A DNA stretch of 64,000 nucleotides, from contig CAKOJQ010000007.1 of the NCBI GenBank assembly GCA_934090795.1, forward strand, positions 1 to 64,000. Reading direction: 5' to 3'. Origin of the DNA: an uncultured Bacilli bacterium. Lineage in GTDB: Bacteria > Bacillota_I > Bacilli_A > RF39 > UBA660. This document shows positions 36,025 to 44,597 of this stretch, piece after piece (position 1 is the first letter of the stretch; each line of letters starts with the position of its first letter). The notes beneath the pieces were generated by a model. It was not told the origin of the DNA. It saw nothing but the letters and a program-made list of their open reading frames with translations, and made no database searches. A program made the translations under genes and the position numbers.

Positions 36025-36819
36025 ATGGAAAAATTACAAGAAATATTAGAAAAAATATATGATAAAAGCATTTATCTTTTAATAGCAATCATATTCATGT
36101 ATATAGGATTTAAATTAACAAATTTATATATTAAGCATCTTAAAAAAGATAAATTATTAAAACTAGAACCTACTGCAAAAAACTTTATAATAAACATTAT
36201 TAATGTAATCATTAAATCTACAATATTTGTTATTGCAGCATCAATTATAGGTATACCGACAACAACATTTTTTACAATATTAGGTTCTTGTGGAATAGCA
36301 GTAGGCCTAGCACTTCAAGGTGGTTTGTCAAACTTTGCTGGTGGAATAATGCTAATAATATTTAAACCATTTAAACAAGGTGATTATATTGAAGTATTAA
36401 ATAATGAAGGAACAGTTAAAAGTATAAATATATTCTATACAACACTACAAACACCAGATAATAAATTAATTGAAGTGCCAAACGGAAGTTTATCAAATAG
36501 TTCAATTATAAATTATACCGCTAATGAAAAAAGAAGATTAGATTTAGAATTTTCAACTTCATATAATGACGATATTAAAAAAGTAAAAAAAGTAATTTCT
36601 GATATTATAGAAAAGTCAGATTATGTCATCGATAAGGAAAATGTAATTATTGCTCTTAATCAAATGAGTGATAGTTCATTAATTTATACTGTTAAAGTTT
36701 GGGTAAATACAAATGATTATTGGAATGCAAAATGGTATTTTATGGAAAATATTAAATCAGAGTTTGATAAGAATCACATTGAAATACCTTATCCACAATT
36801 AGATATACATCAAAAATAA
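36025..36819 (+). CDS. Small-conductance mechanosensitive channel, MscS family
   Basis: 264 residues, normal MscS length. Three N-terminal helices, with the pore helix GSCGIAVGLALQGGLSNFAGGIMLIIFKPF, then the beta domain (GDYIEVLNNEGTVKSINIFYTTLQTPDNKLIEVPNGSL) and the C-terminal alpha/beta domain ending IPYPQLDIH. Releases osmolytes on hypo-osmotic shock. Preceded by AAGGAAG. Confidence 0.95.
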   Translation: MEKLQEILEKIYDKSIYLLIAIIFMYIGFKLTNLYIKHLKKDKLLKLEPTAKNFIINIINVIIKSTIFVIAASIIGIPTTTFFTILGSCGIAVGLALQGGLSNFAGGIMLIIFKPFKQGDYIEVLNNEGTVKSINIFYTTLQTPDNKLIEVPNGSLSNSSIINYTANEKRRLDLEFSTSYNDDIKKVKKVISDIIEKSDYVIDKENVIIALNQMSDSSLIYTVKVWVNTNDYWNAKWYFMENIKSEFDKNHIEIPYPQLDIHQK

Positions 36820-36894
36820 TAGAAAAAACTGATATTATAAAATGTGATATTGATATGAACCCCGTTTCTTGGACACAAGAAGCGAGGTTTTTAT

Positions 36895-37404
36895 ATGAGC
36901 AAATTAACTTATGAAGATAAAATAAATTTATATGTCGACAGAAAATCAGGGATGGCAGTACATTCAGTTTCAAAAAAATATAATATAACTATTAATGGAG
37001 TAAATTATTTAGTTAGACTAATAGATAGGCATGGTTATGATATATTAAGAAAAAGTAAAAATAGAGAATATCCTAGATACATTAAGGAACAAGCAATAAA
37101 TAGAGTTCTAATAAATAATGAGTCAGTTTGGTCTGTAGCAATAGATATAGGATTACCAAGTAATGGAATGTTAGTAAATTGGGTTAAAAAATATAAAGAA
37201 AACGGTTATAATATAGTTGAACGGAAGCGAGGTCGTCCAACTATGAATAAAAAAGAAATAAAGTCTAAAAAGAACGAAACACTTGAAGAAGAAAATGAGC
37301 GTTTAAAAAAAGAAAACTTATATTTAAAAGCGGAGCTAGAATACTCAAAAAAATTGAGAGCCGTTGTTCAAGCAAGGAAGAATCAACAACAGAAGAAAAA
37401 GTAA
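36895..37404 (+). CDS. IS3-family OrfA (transposase N-terminal DNA-binding part)
   Basis: 169 residues. Two helix-turn-helix segments (YEDKINLYVDRKSGMAVHSVSKKYNI and VWSVAIDIGLPSNGMLVNWVKKY) and a C-terminal leucine-zipper-like coiled coil (LEEENERLKKENLYLKAELEYSKKL). It ends with an A-rich stretch, AAAAAG followed by TAA. A -1 slip there, or at the A7 run at 37347-37353, would join it to orfB. Confidence 0.9.
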   Translation: MSKLTYEDKINLYVDRKSGMAVHSVSKKYNITINGVNYLVRLIDRHGYDILRKSKNREYPRYIKEQAINRVLINNESVWSVAIDIGLPSNGMLVNWVKKYKENGYNIVERKRGRPTMNKKEIKSKKNETLEEENERLKKENLYLKAELEYSKKLRAVVQARKNQQQKKK

Positions 37405-37439
37405 GTGTTGTAAGTGAACTTCGGCTAACATACCCATTA

Positions 37440-38249
37440 ATGATTCTTCTAAAAGTATCTGGTTTGGCCAAATCAGTATATTATTATACTTTATCTAAAA
37501 TAGATAAAGATGATAAAAACAAAGAAATAATGAAAAAAATAAAAGAAATATTTATTAATAATAAGGAAAGATATGGTTATCGTAGAATTACATTAGAACT
37601 TAGAAATCAAGGTTATAATGTTAATCATAAAAAAGTTTATAGAATAATGGTTAAATTAGGTTTAAAACCACTAAAAAGAAACAAAAGAAAATATTCTTCT
37701 TATAAGGGAACTGTTGGTAAGATAGCTGATAATTTAATTGAAAGAAATTTTAATGCAGAAAAGCCTAATCAAAAATGGTATACTGATGTTACTGAATTTA
37801 ATCTTCGAGGAGAAAAATGTTATTTATCACCAATATTAGATGGATTTAACGGTGAAGTTATTTCTTATAATACTTCTAAATCACCAAATCTAGAGCAGAT
37901 AAATGATATGCTTAATAAAGCATTTGACGGTAAAAATCTAGAAGGATTAATATTTCATTCAGATCAGGGATGGCAGTATCAACACCAATCTTATCAGCAA
38001 AGATTAAAGAATAAAGGAATAAAACAAAGTATGTCTAGAAAGGGAAATAGTATGGATAATGGAATGATGGAAAACTTTTTTGGACTGCTTAAAACTGAAA
38101 TGTTCTACGACCAAGAAGATAAATATAAAACACTAGATGAATTAATTATAGCTATAGATGACTATATTAATTATTATAATTATGATAGAATTAAAGTGAA
38201 ATTAAAAGGACTGTCTCCTGTAAATTACAGGTTACAATCCTCTAATTAG
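37440..38249 (+). CDS. IS3-family OrfB (DDE integrase-type transposase)
   Basis: 269 residues from the ATG at 37440. The frame is open upstream into orfA (…SVVSELRLTYPL), so the natural product is likely an OrfAB frameshift fusion. HTH_21-like segment YGYRRITLELRNQGYNVNHKKVYRIM, then an rve core with D in WYTDVTEF, D in FHSDQGWQYQ and E in DNGMMENFFG: the DDE triad is complete. Confidence 0.92.
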   Translation: MILLKVSGLAKSVYYYTLSKIDKDDKNKEIMKKIKEIFINNKERYGYRRITLELRNQGYNVNHKKVYRIMVKLGLKPLKRNKRKYSSYKGTVGKIADNLIERNFNAEKPNQKWYTDVTEFNLRGEKCYLSPILDGFNGEVISYNTSKSPNLEQINDMLNKAFDGKNLEGLIFHSDQGWQYQHQSYQQRLKNKGIKQSMSRKGNSMDNGMMENFFGLLKTEMFYDQEDKYKTLDELIIAIDDYINYYNYDRIKVKLKGLSPVNYRLQSSN

Positions 38250-38325
38250 AAACTATTTATAAACTGTCCAACTTTTGGGGTTCAGTTCGTCAGTTCAATG
38301 TTTATATCAGTTTTTGTTTGTTAAA

Positions 38326-39678
38326 TTATAATAGTATAGCCATATAAATTGGTAAATACAAAATACCATTTTCACTTTTTAAATCATTAGTATGTATAAT
38401 TATAGGTTCAGCTATAAAATCTTTATACTTATTAATCAATTTATTTAAAGAATTATAAGTATATCTATTTCCAGATTTAACCTCAATAGGGATTATATTA
38501 TGTTTTGAAGTAATATTATCTTTAGTAATAAGAAAATCAATTTCCAATGTATCACTTGAATTATCATGATCATATTTGGAGAAAAAATATAGCTTTCTTC
38601 CAACTGATGTTAAACTTTGAGCAATAATATTTTCAATAATCATACCTTCATTAAAGGATAACTTATCAAATAATATTTTTTTATAAATTTCTTCTTTAAT
38701 AATATTTTTTTCATTAAACACTAAAGCAAGCAATAATCCAGTATCAAAAAAATAACATTTCAATGAATTATCGTCGATTCTTTGTCCTAAACCTATATTT
38801 GGCTCTGTCGTATTATACGCAATATTAACTAAACCAGCATCATTTAACCAATAAAAAGCACCTTCATAATTTCTATATCTAGCATTCTCATCCAATGAAG
38901 AAAGATTAAATTTTTTTTCGTGTTTTTGCAATTGTGATGGAATAGTATCATAAATTTGTTCAACTTTTAAATTTAATTCATCAGCATGTTTTCTAATATC
39001 ATTTCTATATAAATTTAATATATTCCTTTTGATAACATCACACTTTGAAAAATCATTTGTCTTAACATATTCATTAACTACTTGGGGCATTCCTCCAACA
39101 ATTAAATATTTTTTAAAATAATCCATTATTTTTCTATGCATTAAATCACCAACAGGTTTTCTATTCGTATAACAATCTCTTATAAAATCCATCAACGAAT
39201 CATTTCCCATTGCCCATAAAAATTCTTCAAAATCCATTGGATTCATCTTTATTGGATATTCCTCTGACGGTATAAGAATATTTTTTACATTTTTTTTAAT
39301 AGAAATCAAAGAGCCCGTTTCAATGTAATCATATCTCCCATCATCAACTAAAAATTTAATTGCACTTCTTGCTTTAGGACAAAATTGAACTTCATCAAAA
39401 ATAATAAGTGACTCTCTATTATATAAATTCACTCCATAAAATTCCTTTAAATATAAAAATAATGTATCAAGATCATTTAAATAATTATCAAACAATTCCA
39501 AAATACTTTTTGGGGCTTTTGAGAAATCAATTAATAAATATGATTTATAATTTTCTTTCGCAAATTTGGAAACAATATAACTTTTTCCAACACGTCTAGC
39601 TCCCTCAATTAATAGAGCACTTTTTCCATTGCTTTCTTTTTTCCATTTTAGTAACTCATTATATATTTTTCTTTTCAT
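38326..39678 (-). CDS. AAA ATPase with C-terminal DUF4143-type domain (second copy type)
   Basis: 450 residues. Walker A IEGARRVGKSY, Walker B LIIFDEVQFCPKA, sensor YIETGSLISIK. The C-terminal part has LEIDFLITKD followed by IPIEVKSGN, which keeps the E-D-ExK-like pattern reminiscent of PD-(D/E)XK nucleases, unlike the ATPase at 6220. Only distantly related to that protein, so not a recent duplicate. It has its own promoter, with three repeats directly upstream. Function of the family is unknown; roles in defence or genome plasticity are inference. Confidence 0.85.
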   Translation of the reverse strand: MKRKIYNELLKWKKESNGKSALLIEGARRVGKSYIVSKFAKENYKSYLLIDFSKAPKSILELFDNYLNDLDTLFLYLKEFYGVNLYNRESLIIFDEVQFCPKARSAIKFLVDDGRYDYIETGSLISIKKNVKNILIPSEEYPIKMNPMDFEEFLWAMGNDSLMDFIRDCYTNRKPVGDLMHRKIMDYFKKYLIVGGMPQVVNEYVKTNDFSKCDVIKRNILNLYRNDIRKHADELNLKVEQIYDTIPSQLQKHEKKFNLSSLDENARYRNYEGAFYWLNDAGLVNIAYNTTEPNIGLGQRIDDNSLKCYFFDTGLLLALVFNEKNIIKEEIYKKILFDKLSFNEGMIIENIIAQSLTSVGRKLYFFSKYDHDNSSDTLEIDFLITKDNITSKHNIIPIEVKSGNRYTYNSLNKLINKYKDFIAEPIIIHTNDLKSENGILYLPIYMAILL

Positions 39679-39706
39679 AATATATTTCTCCTGTAAGTAT
39701 ATAAAA

Positions 39707-39734
39707 ATTATATCATAGTTTTAAAAAAAATCAA
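39707..39734 (-). promoter_or_regulatory. Promoter of the second DUF4143 ATPase gene
   Basis: Minus strand TTGATT (39734-39729), 16 bp, TATAAT (39712-39707). AGGAG precedes the ATG further down. The -35 begins 8 bp from the nearest of three direct repeats. Confidence 0.75.
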
Positions 39735-39742
39735 CTAACTTG

Positions 39743-39826
39743 CACGAAACCAAGATTAATTTTATATGTATTTAACACGAAACCAAGATTAATATTGTAC
39801 TTATATCGCACAAAACCAAGATTACT
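39743..39826. repeat. Three direct repeats of an 18-bp motif at exact 33-bp spacing
   Basis: CACGAAACCAAGATTAAT at 39743 and 39776, and CACAAAACCAAGATTACT at 39809. The 15-bp spacers are unrelated. The set lies just upstream of the ATPase -35, like operator sites on about the same face of the helix. Confidence 0.85.
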
Positions 39827-39842
39827 AATCTTAAATTAAAAC

Positions 39843-39864
39843 AAAAAAGACCATTTTTGGTCTT
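39843..39864 (-). terminator. Intrinsic terminator after glyQS
   Basis: AAGACCA and TGGTCTT (7 bp) around four bases, with a T-run on the minus strand. Confidence 0.85.
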
Positions 39865-39869
39865 AATTC

Positions 39870-41240
39870 CTAAAATTTTATTCTTTCATGAACATATTTG
39901 ATTGCTTCATCAACTGTTAAAGAAATTTGTTCCATAGTATCCCTATTTCTTAAAGTTACAACGTCATTTTCTAAAGTATTATCATCAATAGTTAAACACC
40001 AAGGAGTACCCATAATATCTTCTCTTCTATATCTTTTACCAATAGAACCGGCTTCATCATAATCACAATTAAATTCTTTTCTTAAAGTTTTATAAATTTC
40101 TTTAGCTTTTTCACTATGATATTTTTTAATTAAAGGTAACACAGCAACTTTATAAGGAGCAATAGCAGGATGTAAACTCATAACCTCTCTTACATCACCA
40201 TCTTCTAAAGTTTCTCTCTTATAACCATTAAATAGTAATGCAAGAACTAATCTATCAGCACCAACAGTTGATTCAATAATGTAAGGAATAAATTTCTCAT
40301 TAGTTACAGGATCAACATATTCCATTTTTTCGCCACTATATTCTTGATGTCTAGATAAATCATAATTAGTTCGGTTATGAGTACCATTTATTTCTCCCCA
40401 ACCAAATGGGAATTTATATTCAATATCACAAGCCTCTTTAGCATAATGAGCAAGCTTTTCATGATCATGAAATCTAAGCATATCACTTGGAATGCCTAAA
40501 TCTACAAAATAATTTTTTGCATAATCTTTAAAATATAAATATAAATCATGATCATCTTTCGGATTACAAAAGGTTTGATACTCCATTTGTTCAAATTCAA
40601 TAGTTCTAAAAGTAAAATTACCCGGAGTTATCTCATTTCTAAAAGCTTTACCAACTTGACCTATACTAAAAGGTAATGTACATCTACTTGTTCTCTTAAC
40701 ATTTAAATAATTAACATATTCTCCTTGAGCATTTTCAGGTCTTAAATAAATTAAACTTTGATTATCTACAACTACACCTCTATTAGTCTTAAACATCAAA
40801 TTAAAATCTCTTAAATCAGTAAAATCACATTTTCCACATTTAGGACATGGAACTTTATTAGATTTAATATAATCCATCATTTCTTGTTCCGTCATTGCAT
40901 CAACATCAACATTTGAATCATAATCAGCAATTAAATTATCAACTCTATATCTACTCTTACACCCCTTACAATCGATTAAAGGATCACTAAATGATTGAAC
41001 ATGACCAGAAGCTTCCCAAACTCTAGGATGCATTAAAATTGATGCATCAACCTGATAAGCATTATCTCTTTCCTCAATAAATCTTTTTTTCCAAGTTGCT
41101 TTAACATTATCCTTTAAAACACTTCCTAATGGACCATAATCCCACGTATTTGCAAGACCTCCATAAATTTCACTACCTTGGTAAATATAACCATATTGTT
41201 TACATAAGTTAACAATATCTTTCATTGTAATTTCTTCCAT
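39870..41240 (-). CDS. glyQS: Glycyl-tRNA synthetase, dimeric class II type
   Basis: Charges tRNA-Gly. About 456 residues from MEEITMKDI at 41240, which has AGGAGG four bases upstream. Single-chain alpha2 enzyme as in Gram-positives and eukaryotes. Class II motifs: YGYIYQGSEIYGGLANTWDYGPLG, FRNEITPGNFTFRTIEFEQMEY and GADRLVLALLFNGY. A CKGC...CPKCGKC zinc-type insertion is present. Controlled by an upstream T-box leader. Confidence 0.95.
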   Translation of the reverse strand: MEEITMKDIVNLCKQYGYIYQGSEIYGGLANTWDYGPLGSVLKDNVKATWKKRFIEERDNAYQVDASILMHPRVWEASGHVQSFSDPLIDCKGCKSRYRVDNLIADYDSNVDVDAMTEQEMMDYIKSNKVPCPKCGKCDFTDLRDFNLMFKTNRGVVVDNQSLIYLRPENAQGEYVNYLNVKRTSRCTLPFSIGQVGKAFRNEITPGNFTFRTIEFEQMEYQTFCNPKDDHDLYLYFKDYAKNYFVDLGIPSDMLRFHDHEKLAHYAKEACDIEYKFPFGWGEINGTHNRTNYDLSRHQEYSGEKMEYVDPVTNEKFIPYIIESTVGADRLVLALLFNGYKRETLEDGDVREVMSLHPAIAPYKVAVLPLIKKYHSEKAKEIYKTLRKEFNCDYDEAGSIGKRYRREDIMGTPWCLTIDDNTLENDVVTLRNRDTMEQISLTVDEAIKYVHERIKF

Positions 41241-41253
41241 AAATCCTCCTAAC

Positions 41254-41378
41254 AAAAAAAGAATTCTAATATAGCATAGAGACGAGTAATTCCCGCGGTT
41301 CCACTCTATTTATCCTTATATAAGAATCCCTTTTAATTTCATAACTGATAGGCTTTCCGAACCCGTCTTCGTTTAACA
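41254..41378 (-). promoter_or_regulatory. Glycine T-box riboswitch upstream of glyQS
   Basis: The minus strand contains the T-box AGAGTGGAACCGCGG (41307-41293) inside an antiterminator closed by ATAGAG and CTCTAT. A competing stem (41329-41317 with about 41274-41262, 11 of 13 pairs) leads into T7 at 41260-41254. The leader is only about 125-135 nt, shorter than typical T-boxes. The specifier GGN was not assigned with certainty. Uncharged tRNA-Gly should prevent termination. Confidence 0.85.
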
Positions 41379-41384
41379 ATTTAA

Positions 41385-41413
41385 ATTATACAATATTTAT
41401 TACTGTTTTTCAA
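41385..41413 (-). promoter_or_regulatory. Promoter of the glyQS T-box transcript
   Basis: Minus strand TTGAAA (41413-41408), 17 bp, TATAAT (41390-41385) with a preceding TG two bases away. It lies at the 3' end of the upstream gene. Confidence 0.85.
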
Positions 41414-41894
41414 TTATTCTTTTAAATTTGACATCACTATTTTTAATATATTCATCAATTAACTTACTTTGTTCCTTTGTTTCTGCATAAGCAGTTATTG
41501 CAAGCGTCTTCTTCCAATCTTTTGTATATCCATCTGTTGTTAAATTTGTAATCTTATTATCTTTAAGCCAATCTCTAAATTCCATCATAACATTTTTATC
41601 ATCGTTAAGTATAATATTAACAAATACTCGATCTTTAGAAAATCTATTACTAATATGTAACGCAAGTAAAGTACCAATTCCACTAGCAACAGCAATAACG
41701 TAAATCATTAATTCTCCACCATTACTATCAACTACATTAATTAATTTGTAAAATATTATCTGACTTATAATTACCATAATAGACGCAATAAAAGACTTAT
41801 TTTTTTGAATTAAAATAGTCTTGCTAGTTCCTAAAATATTATCTATAACCTTAACAATAAATATTATTACTAAATTAATTATAAATTCTTTCAT
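41400..41894 (-). CDS. UPF0316 (DUF5698/DUF2179) membrane protein
   Basis: About 164 residues from MKEFIINL at 41894 (AAGGA at good spacing). Three hydrophobic segments, then a cytoplasmic domain typical of DUF2179 (FVNIILNDDKNVMMEFRDWLKDNKITNLTTDGYTKDWKK). Function unknown; such domains are suspected ligand or nucleotide sensors. Confidence 0.75.
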   Translation of the reverse strand: MKEFIINLVIIFIVKVIDNILGTSKTILIQKNKSFIASIMVIISQIIFYKLINVVDSNGGELMIYVIAVASGIGTLLALHISNRFSKDRVFVNIILNDDKNVMMEFRDWLKDNKITNLTTDGYTKDWKKTLAITAYAETKEQSKLIDEYIKNSDVKFKRIIEKQ

Positions 41895-42076
41895 TTCTAT
41901 CATTCCTTTCACAAAACAGAATTTAAAATATACCACATATATACTTTATATGCAAGGATAATTTTTTTAAGTTACACATTCATTACACTTTTTTAAAATA
42001 ATTATAAAAGAAAAAAAACAGTAATTTGGAATAAAATTTACACGTTGAAATAAAGTATATTTGAGATAATAATATC

Positions 42077-42088
42077 GTGCTGAAGCAC
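42077..42088 (+). other. 5' UTR hairpin before the cold-shock gene
   Basis: GTGC, TGAA loop, GCAC, located about 9 bases before the ribosome site of the cold-shock gene. It could be part of a temperature-sensitive leader. Confidence 0.5.
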
Positions 42089-42106
42089 AAAGGGAAGGAA
42101 TGAAAT

Positions 42107-42340
42107 ATGAAAAGTAGAGTTAAGTGGTTTAATAATGAAAGAGGTTTTGGATTCTTAGAATATAATGATACAGAGGATATCTTTGTCCATTATTCAGCAA
42201 TTAATATGAAAGGCTATAAAACACTAGCTGAAGGAGAAAGTGTCGAATTTGAATTAATAAGAACTAATAAAGGATTACAAGCAAAAAACGTAGTATCATT
42301 AAGCAGTGTTGAGCCTACACATGAACATATAATCATTTAA
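42107..42340 (+). CDS. Cold-shock domain protein (CspA family)
   Basis: Single-stranded nucleic-acid chaperone. 77 residues: RNP1 as GFGFLEY and RNP2 as DIFVHYSAI, with KWFNNERGF at the start. The last about ten residues (EPTHEHIII) extend slightly beyond the usual end. Its own terminator follows. Confidence 0.95.
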   Translation: MKSRVKWFNNERGFGFLEYNDTEDIFVHYSAINMKGYKTLAEGESVEFELIRTNKGLQAKNVVSLSSVEPTHEHIII

Positions 42341-42343
42341 ATT

Positions 42344-42376
42344 AAATCTTCAATATAGAGGATTTTCTTTTTTATT
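42344..42376 (+). terminator. Intrinsic terminator of the cold-shock gene
   Basis: AAATCTTC pairs with GAGGATTT (one G-U) with a 6-base loop, then TCTTTTTT. Confidence 0.75.
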
Positions 42377-42455
42377 TTTATTACACTTTTTCTACAGTAA
42401 TAAAAATAATAAGTTTGATATGATATTTAAGTAATTTAAAAAAGGAGTATATAAA

Positions 42456-42851
42456 ATGATGTTAAATTATAAAAATACAAAATATTATTTGAAAATCAAC
42501 GTAACTAATAATGATATAGGATTAACTAACAATGACGTATGGTGCAATGTTGATATAACCATTAAAAATGATGAATTTGAATATCACGTAAATAGACAGT
42601 CATTTAGCAAAAATGAATTATCTAAAATAGTAAATAATTTAAAAACAAGTTACTATAAAAATGAAAAACCGCCAAAATTATATTTTATAAAAAATTATTT
42701 TACAATAAATTGTTATTTTATAAAAAATGATAAATATCTGGATTTAAATTTAATAAATCCAGAAAATACTAAATATAAAAACTATACTATTACCTTTAAA
42801 AATACAGAAATCTTAGAATTTCTAAATATAATTGAAAAACCTATTATTTAA
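42456..42851 (+). CDS. Small protein, unknown
   Basis: 131 residues, beta-rich with Asn, Lys and Tyr abundant, no signal or membrane helix. AGGAG lies 8 bases before the ATG. No family recognised; the composition and plus-strand neighbours suggest accessory DNA. Confidence 0.5.
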   Translation: MMLNYKNTKYYLKINVTNNDIGLTNNDVWCNVDITIKNDEFEYHVNRQSFSKNELSKIVNNLKTSYYKNEKPPKLYFIKNYFTINCYFIKNDKYLDLNLINPENTKYKNYTITFKNTEILEFLNIIEKPII

Positions 42852-42949
42852 AATTCTATGTATTTAAAATATAAAGTTTTCGTCCATCTATTATTTAAAA
42901 TTATTGAAAAAATATTTATTACATAGTAAAATTAAATTTAGGTGATTAA

Positions 42950-43222
42950 ATGACTAAACAAGTTTTTTGGACAAAAGCTGTTGTTGAGGCATTTATTGAT
43001 GAAGGAAATTTAAACGAAAGACAAATATATATAGTTAAAACACGTGCAGCAGGTTACACAATAGTAAAACAAGCAGAAGAATTACATCTAAGTGTTGATC
43101 AAGTAAATAAATCTATTGCCGATTTAAAAAAACTTTATGATGCAACACAAAAAACTAGCAAGGTATTGCCAGTTAGAAAGCGTAATAAAGCACATTTATT
43201 TGAAGAAAAGTCAGGAAACTGA
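42950..43222 (+). CDS. Small HTH protein (sigma-region-4/LuxR-like helix-turn-helix)
   Basis: 90 residues. The middle (LNERQIYIVKTRAAGYTIVKQAEELHLSVDQVNKSIADLKKLYD) reads like a sigma-70 region 4 or phage-type HTH, and a basic tail follows (VLPVRKRNKAHLF). Probably a DNA-binding regulator. AGGTG precedes the ATG. The TGA is within the terminator stem. Confidence 0.6.
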   Translation: MTKQVFWTKAVVEAFIDEGNLNERQIYIVKTRAAGYTIVKQAEELHLSVDQVNKSIADLKKLYDATQKTSKVLPVRKRNKAHLFEEKSGN

Positions 43223-43228
43223 TTTTTT
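43209..43228 (+). terminator. Intrinsic terminator overlapping the HTH gene stop
   Basis: TCAG-GAAA-CTGA tetraloop hairpin (43211-43222) and T6. The TGA stop is the 3' arm of the stem. Confidence 0.75.
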
Positions 43229-43232
43229 ATTT

Positions 43233-44009
43233 TTACAATTTATTAGCAACATTTATATAAACATCAACTGGTATTTCTTCAGCTCTATTTGATAACGAAT
43301 AACCATATTTTCCTAATAAAGAATCAACTAAATTCAAATCATAACCAAGCAAATTATTTTTTAAAGTTTTTCTTTTAAATCTAAAAGCATTTTTAATTAA
43401 CTTATTGAATTTTTCAAAATTTAATAAATTGCATTCTTTACTATCTAATTTAATAATAGCACTATCCACATTAGGTACCGGATAAAAAGAATTTCTATTA
43501 ACATTAAATAACTTATTAATATTATAAAAAGCATTTAGTAAAACAGTTATATAACCATATTCTCTATTGCCATTAGTACTTGATAATCTATCAGCAACCT
43601 CTTTTTGAACCATTAATAAAAGAGATTTAACCTTAATATTAGAAAAAGTAATTTTTTCAATTATAGGTGTAGTTATATAATACGGAATATTAGCAATAAC
43701 ATAAATATTTTCATAATTATAATTTTTTACAAATTCTTCCAAATTAACATTTATAAAATCTTCATAAACAACTTTTGTCTTATCATCTTCTAATAAATTT
43801 AAATATTTATCTAAAGATTTATCAATTTCAAAACATACCATACTTGCCTTGTATTCTTTTAACCTTTTAGTTAAGTTACCACTACCAGGACCAATTTCAA
43901 TAATCAAATCATTTTGACCTGGACAAATACTACTACTTATCTTATCCAATATATTTTTGTCCATCAAAAAATTTTGACCATATTGTTTTTTAAATTTATG
44001 ATCAATCAT
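43233..44009 (-). CDS. rsmA: 16S rRNA dimethyladenosine transferase RsmA/KsgA
   Basis: Dimethylates two adjacent adenosines near the 3' end of 16S rRNA. 258 residues: KKQYGQNFLMD start, SAM-binding LIIEIGPGSGNLTKRL and catalytic NIPYYITTPII. Last gene of the tatD-3D-rsmA group, matching the Bacillus order except that rnmV is missing between. Confidence 0.96.
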   Translation of the reverse strand: MIDHKFKKQYGQNFLMDKNILDKISSSICPGQNDLIIEIGPGSGNLTKRLKEYKASMVCFEIDKSLDKYLNLLEDDKTKVVYEDFINVNLEEFVKNYNYENIYVIANIPYYITTPIIEKITFSNIKVKSLLLMVQKEVADRLSSTNGNREYGYITVLLNAFYNINKLFNVNRNSFYPVPNVDSAIIKLDSKECNLLNFEKFNKLIKNAFRFKRKTLKNNLLGYDLNLVDSLLGKYGYSLSNRAEEIPVDVYINVANKL

Positions 44010-44025
44010 AAAAACCTCCTAAAAG

Positions 44026-44559
44026 TTATCTGTTATAACCATTTCTAAGTACACTATAAGAAATTAATCTTCCACCAACATATCTAATGGCTGCATCTTC
44101 GCTTTCCATTAATAAATCTAAATTAGTTCCAGTTACACCTCTATCAAGCACAATTGCCGTGATTGGTTTATTAGAAACAGTATCTAAATTAAATTGAACA
44201 ATTGAACCACATTTTAAATTGCTAGAAGATGCAACAATTCTAACTTCACCATAATCTGCATCATTATAATATATTGTACCATCTAAAACATTTTGACCAT
44301 TACATCCAAGTGTTCCACCACACAAAGGACAGTTAGCAGCATAACCTGTTAAAAATCCATTAAAATAATCAATTGGAGTATAAATATCATTTTGAATAAA
44401 CTCCTCTTCTTTTTTTGCTTTCGCAATTAAATCTATATTTTTATTAATACTTTCATTATCAATTTTAGTTTCTTTTTTACCAGTCGAAACACTAGAAGCT
44501 AAAAGAACTATAATAATCAAAGTGTAAATTTCAAAAATTACTAAAAATCTATTTTTCAA
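44026..44559 (-). CDS. Exported 3D-domain protein (YabE/YuiC-like)
   Basis: 177 residues: one N-terminal membrane helix (about 5-22) and an outside 3D domain with DRGVTGTNLDLLMESEDAA. The three Asp residues of 3D proteins are represented, as in RpfB/YabE and lytic-transglycosylase-like enzymes. Unusual Cys pairs (AANCPLCGGTLGCNG, NLKCGS) precede the domain and could form disulfides. Likely a peptidoglycan-active enzyme. The position between tatD and rsmA equals yabE of Bacillus. Confidence 0.8.
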   Translation of the reverse strand: MKNRFLVIFEIYTLIIIVLLASSVSTGKKETKIDNESINKNIDLIAKAKKEEEFIQNDIYTPIDYFNGFLTGYAANCPLCGGTLGCNGQNVLDGTIYYNDADYGEVRIVASSSNLKCGSIVQFNLDTVSNKPITAIVLDRGVTGTNLDLLMESEDAAIRYVGGRLISYSVLRNGYNR

Positions 44560-44597
44560 ATTATATCACTACCTTAAATAAATAATAACAAAATAAT

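Larger units (their letters stand above)
36851..38289 (+). mobile_element. IS3-family (IS150-like) insertion sequence
   Basis: Imperfect terminal repeats lie at 36856-36875 and 38265-38284 (TGAACCCC, five mismatches, TTGGACA; 15 of 20 match). Between them are overlapping orfA and orfB in the -1 arrangement. IS150-group ends look alike. The outer edges are uncertain by a few bases, and no clear target duplication is visible. Both ORFs look intact, so the element may be active. Confidence 0.88.
36824..38315. terminator. Inverted repeat (probable bidirectional terminator) split by the IS element
   Basis: AAAAACTGATAT at 36824-36835 and its exact complement at 38304-38315 are 12-bp arms. They sit right after the mscS stop and right before the converging ATPase stop, with an IS3-type element between them. 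This is the expected layout of a convergent terminator opened by insertion. The arms could instead be outer ends of the IS. Confidence 0.5.

Noticed and set aside
36789..36797. Consensus DnaA box TTATCCACA in mscS (another reversed at about 26900 in addB)
   Set aside because: Isolated hits within coding sequence far from the origin cluster; expected by chance in AT-rich DNA.
39743..39826. Three spaced repeats as a CRISPR array
   Set aside because: Only three 18-bp copies with 15-bp spacers, no cas genes, and position directly upstream of a promoter; operator-like sites fit better.
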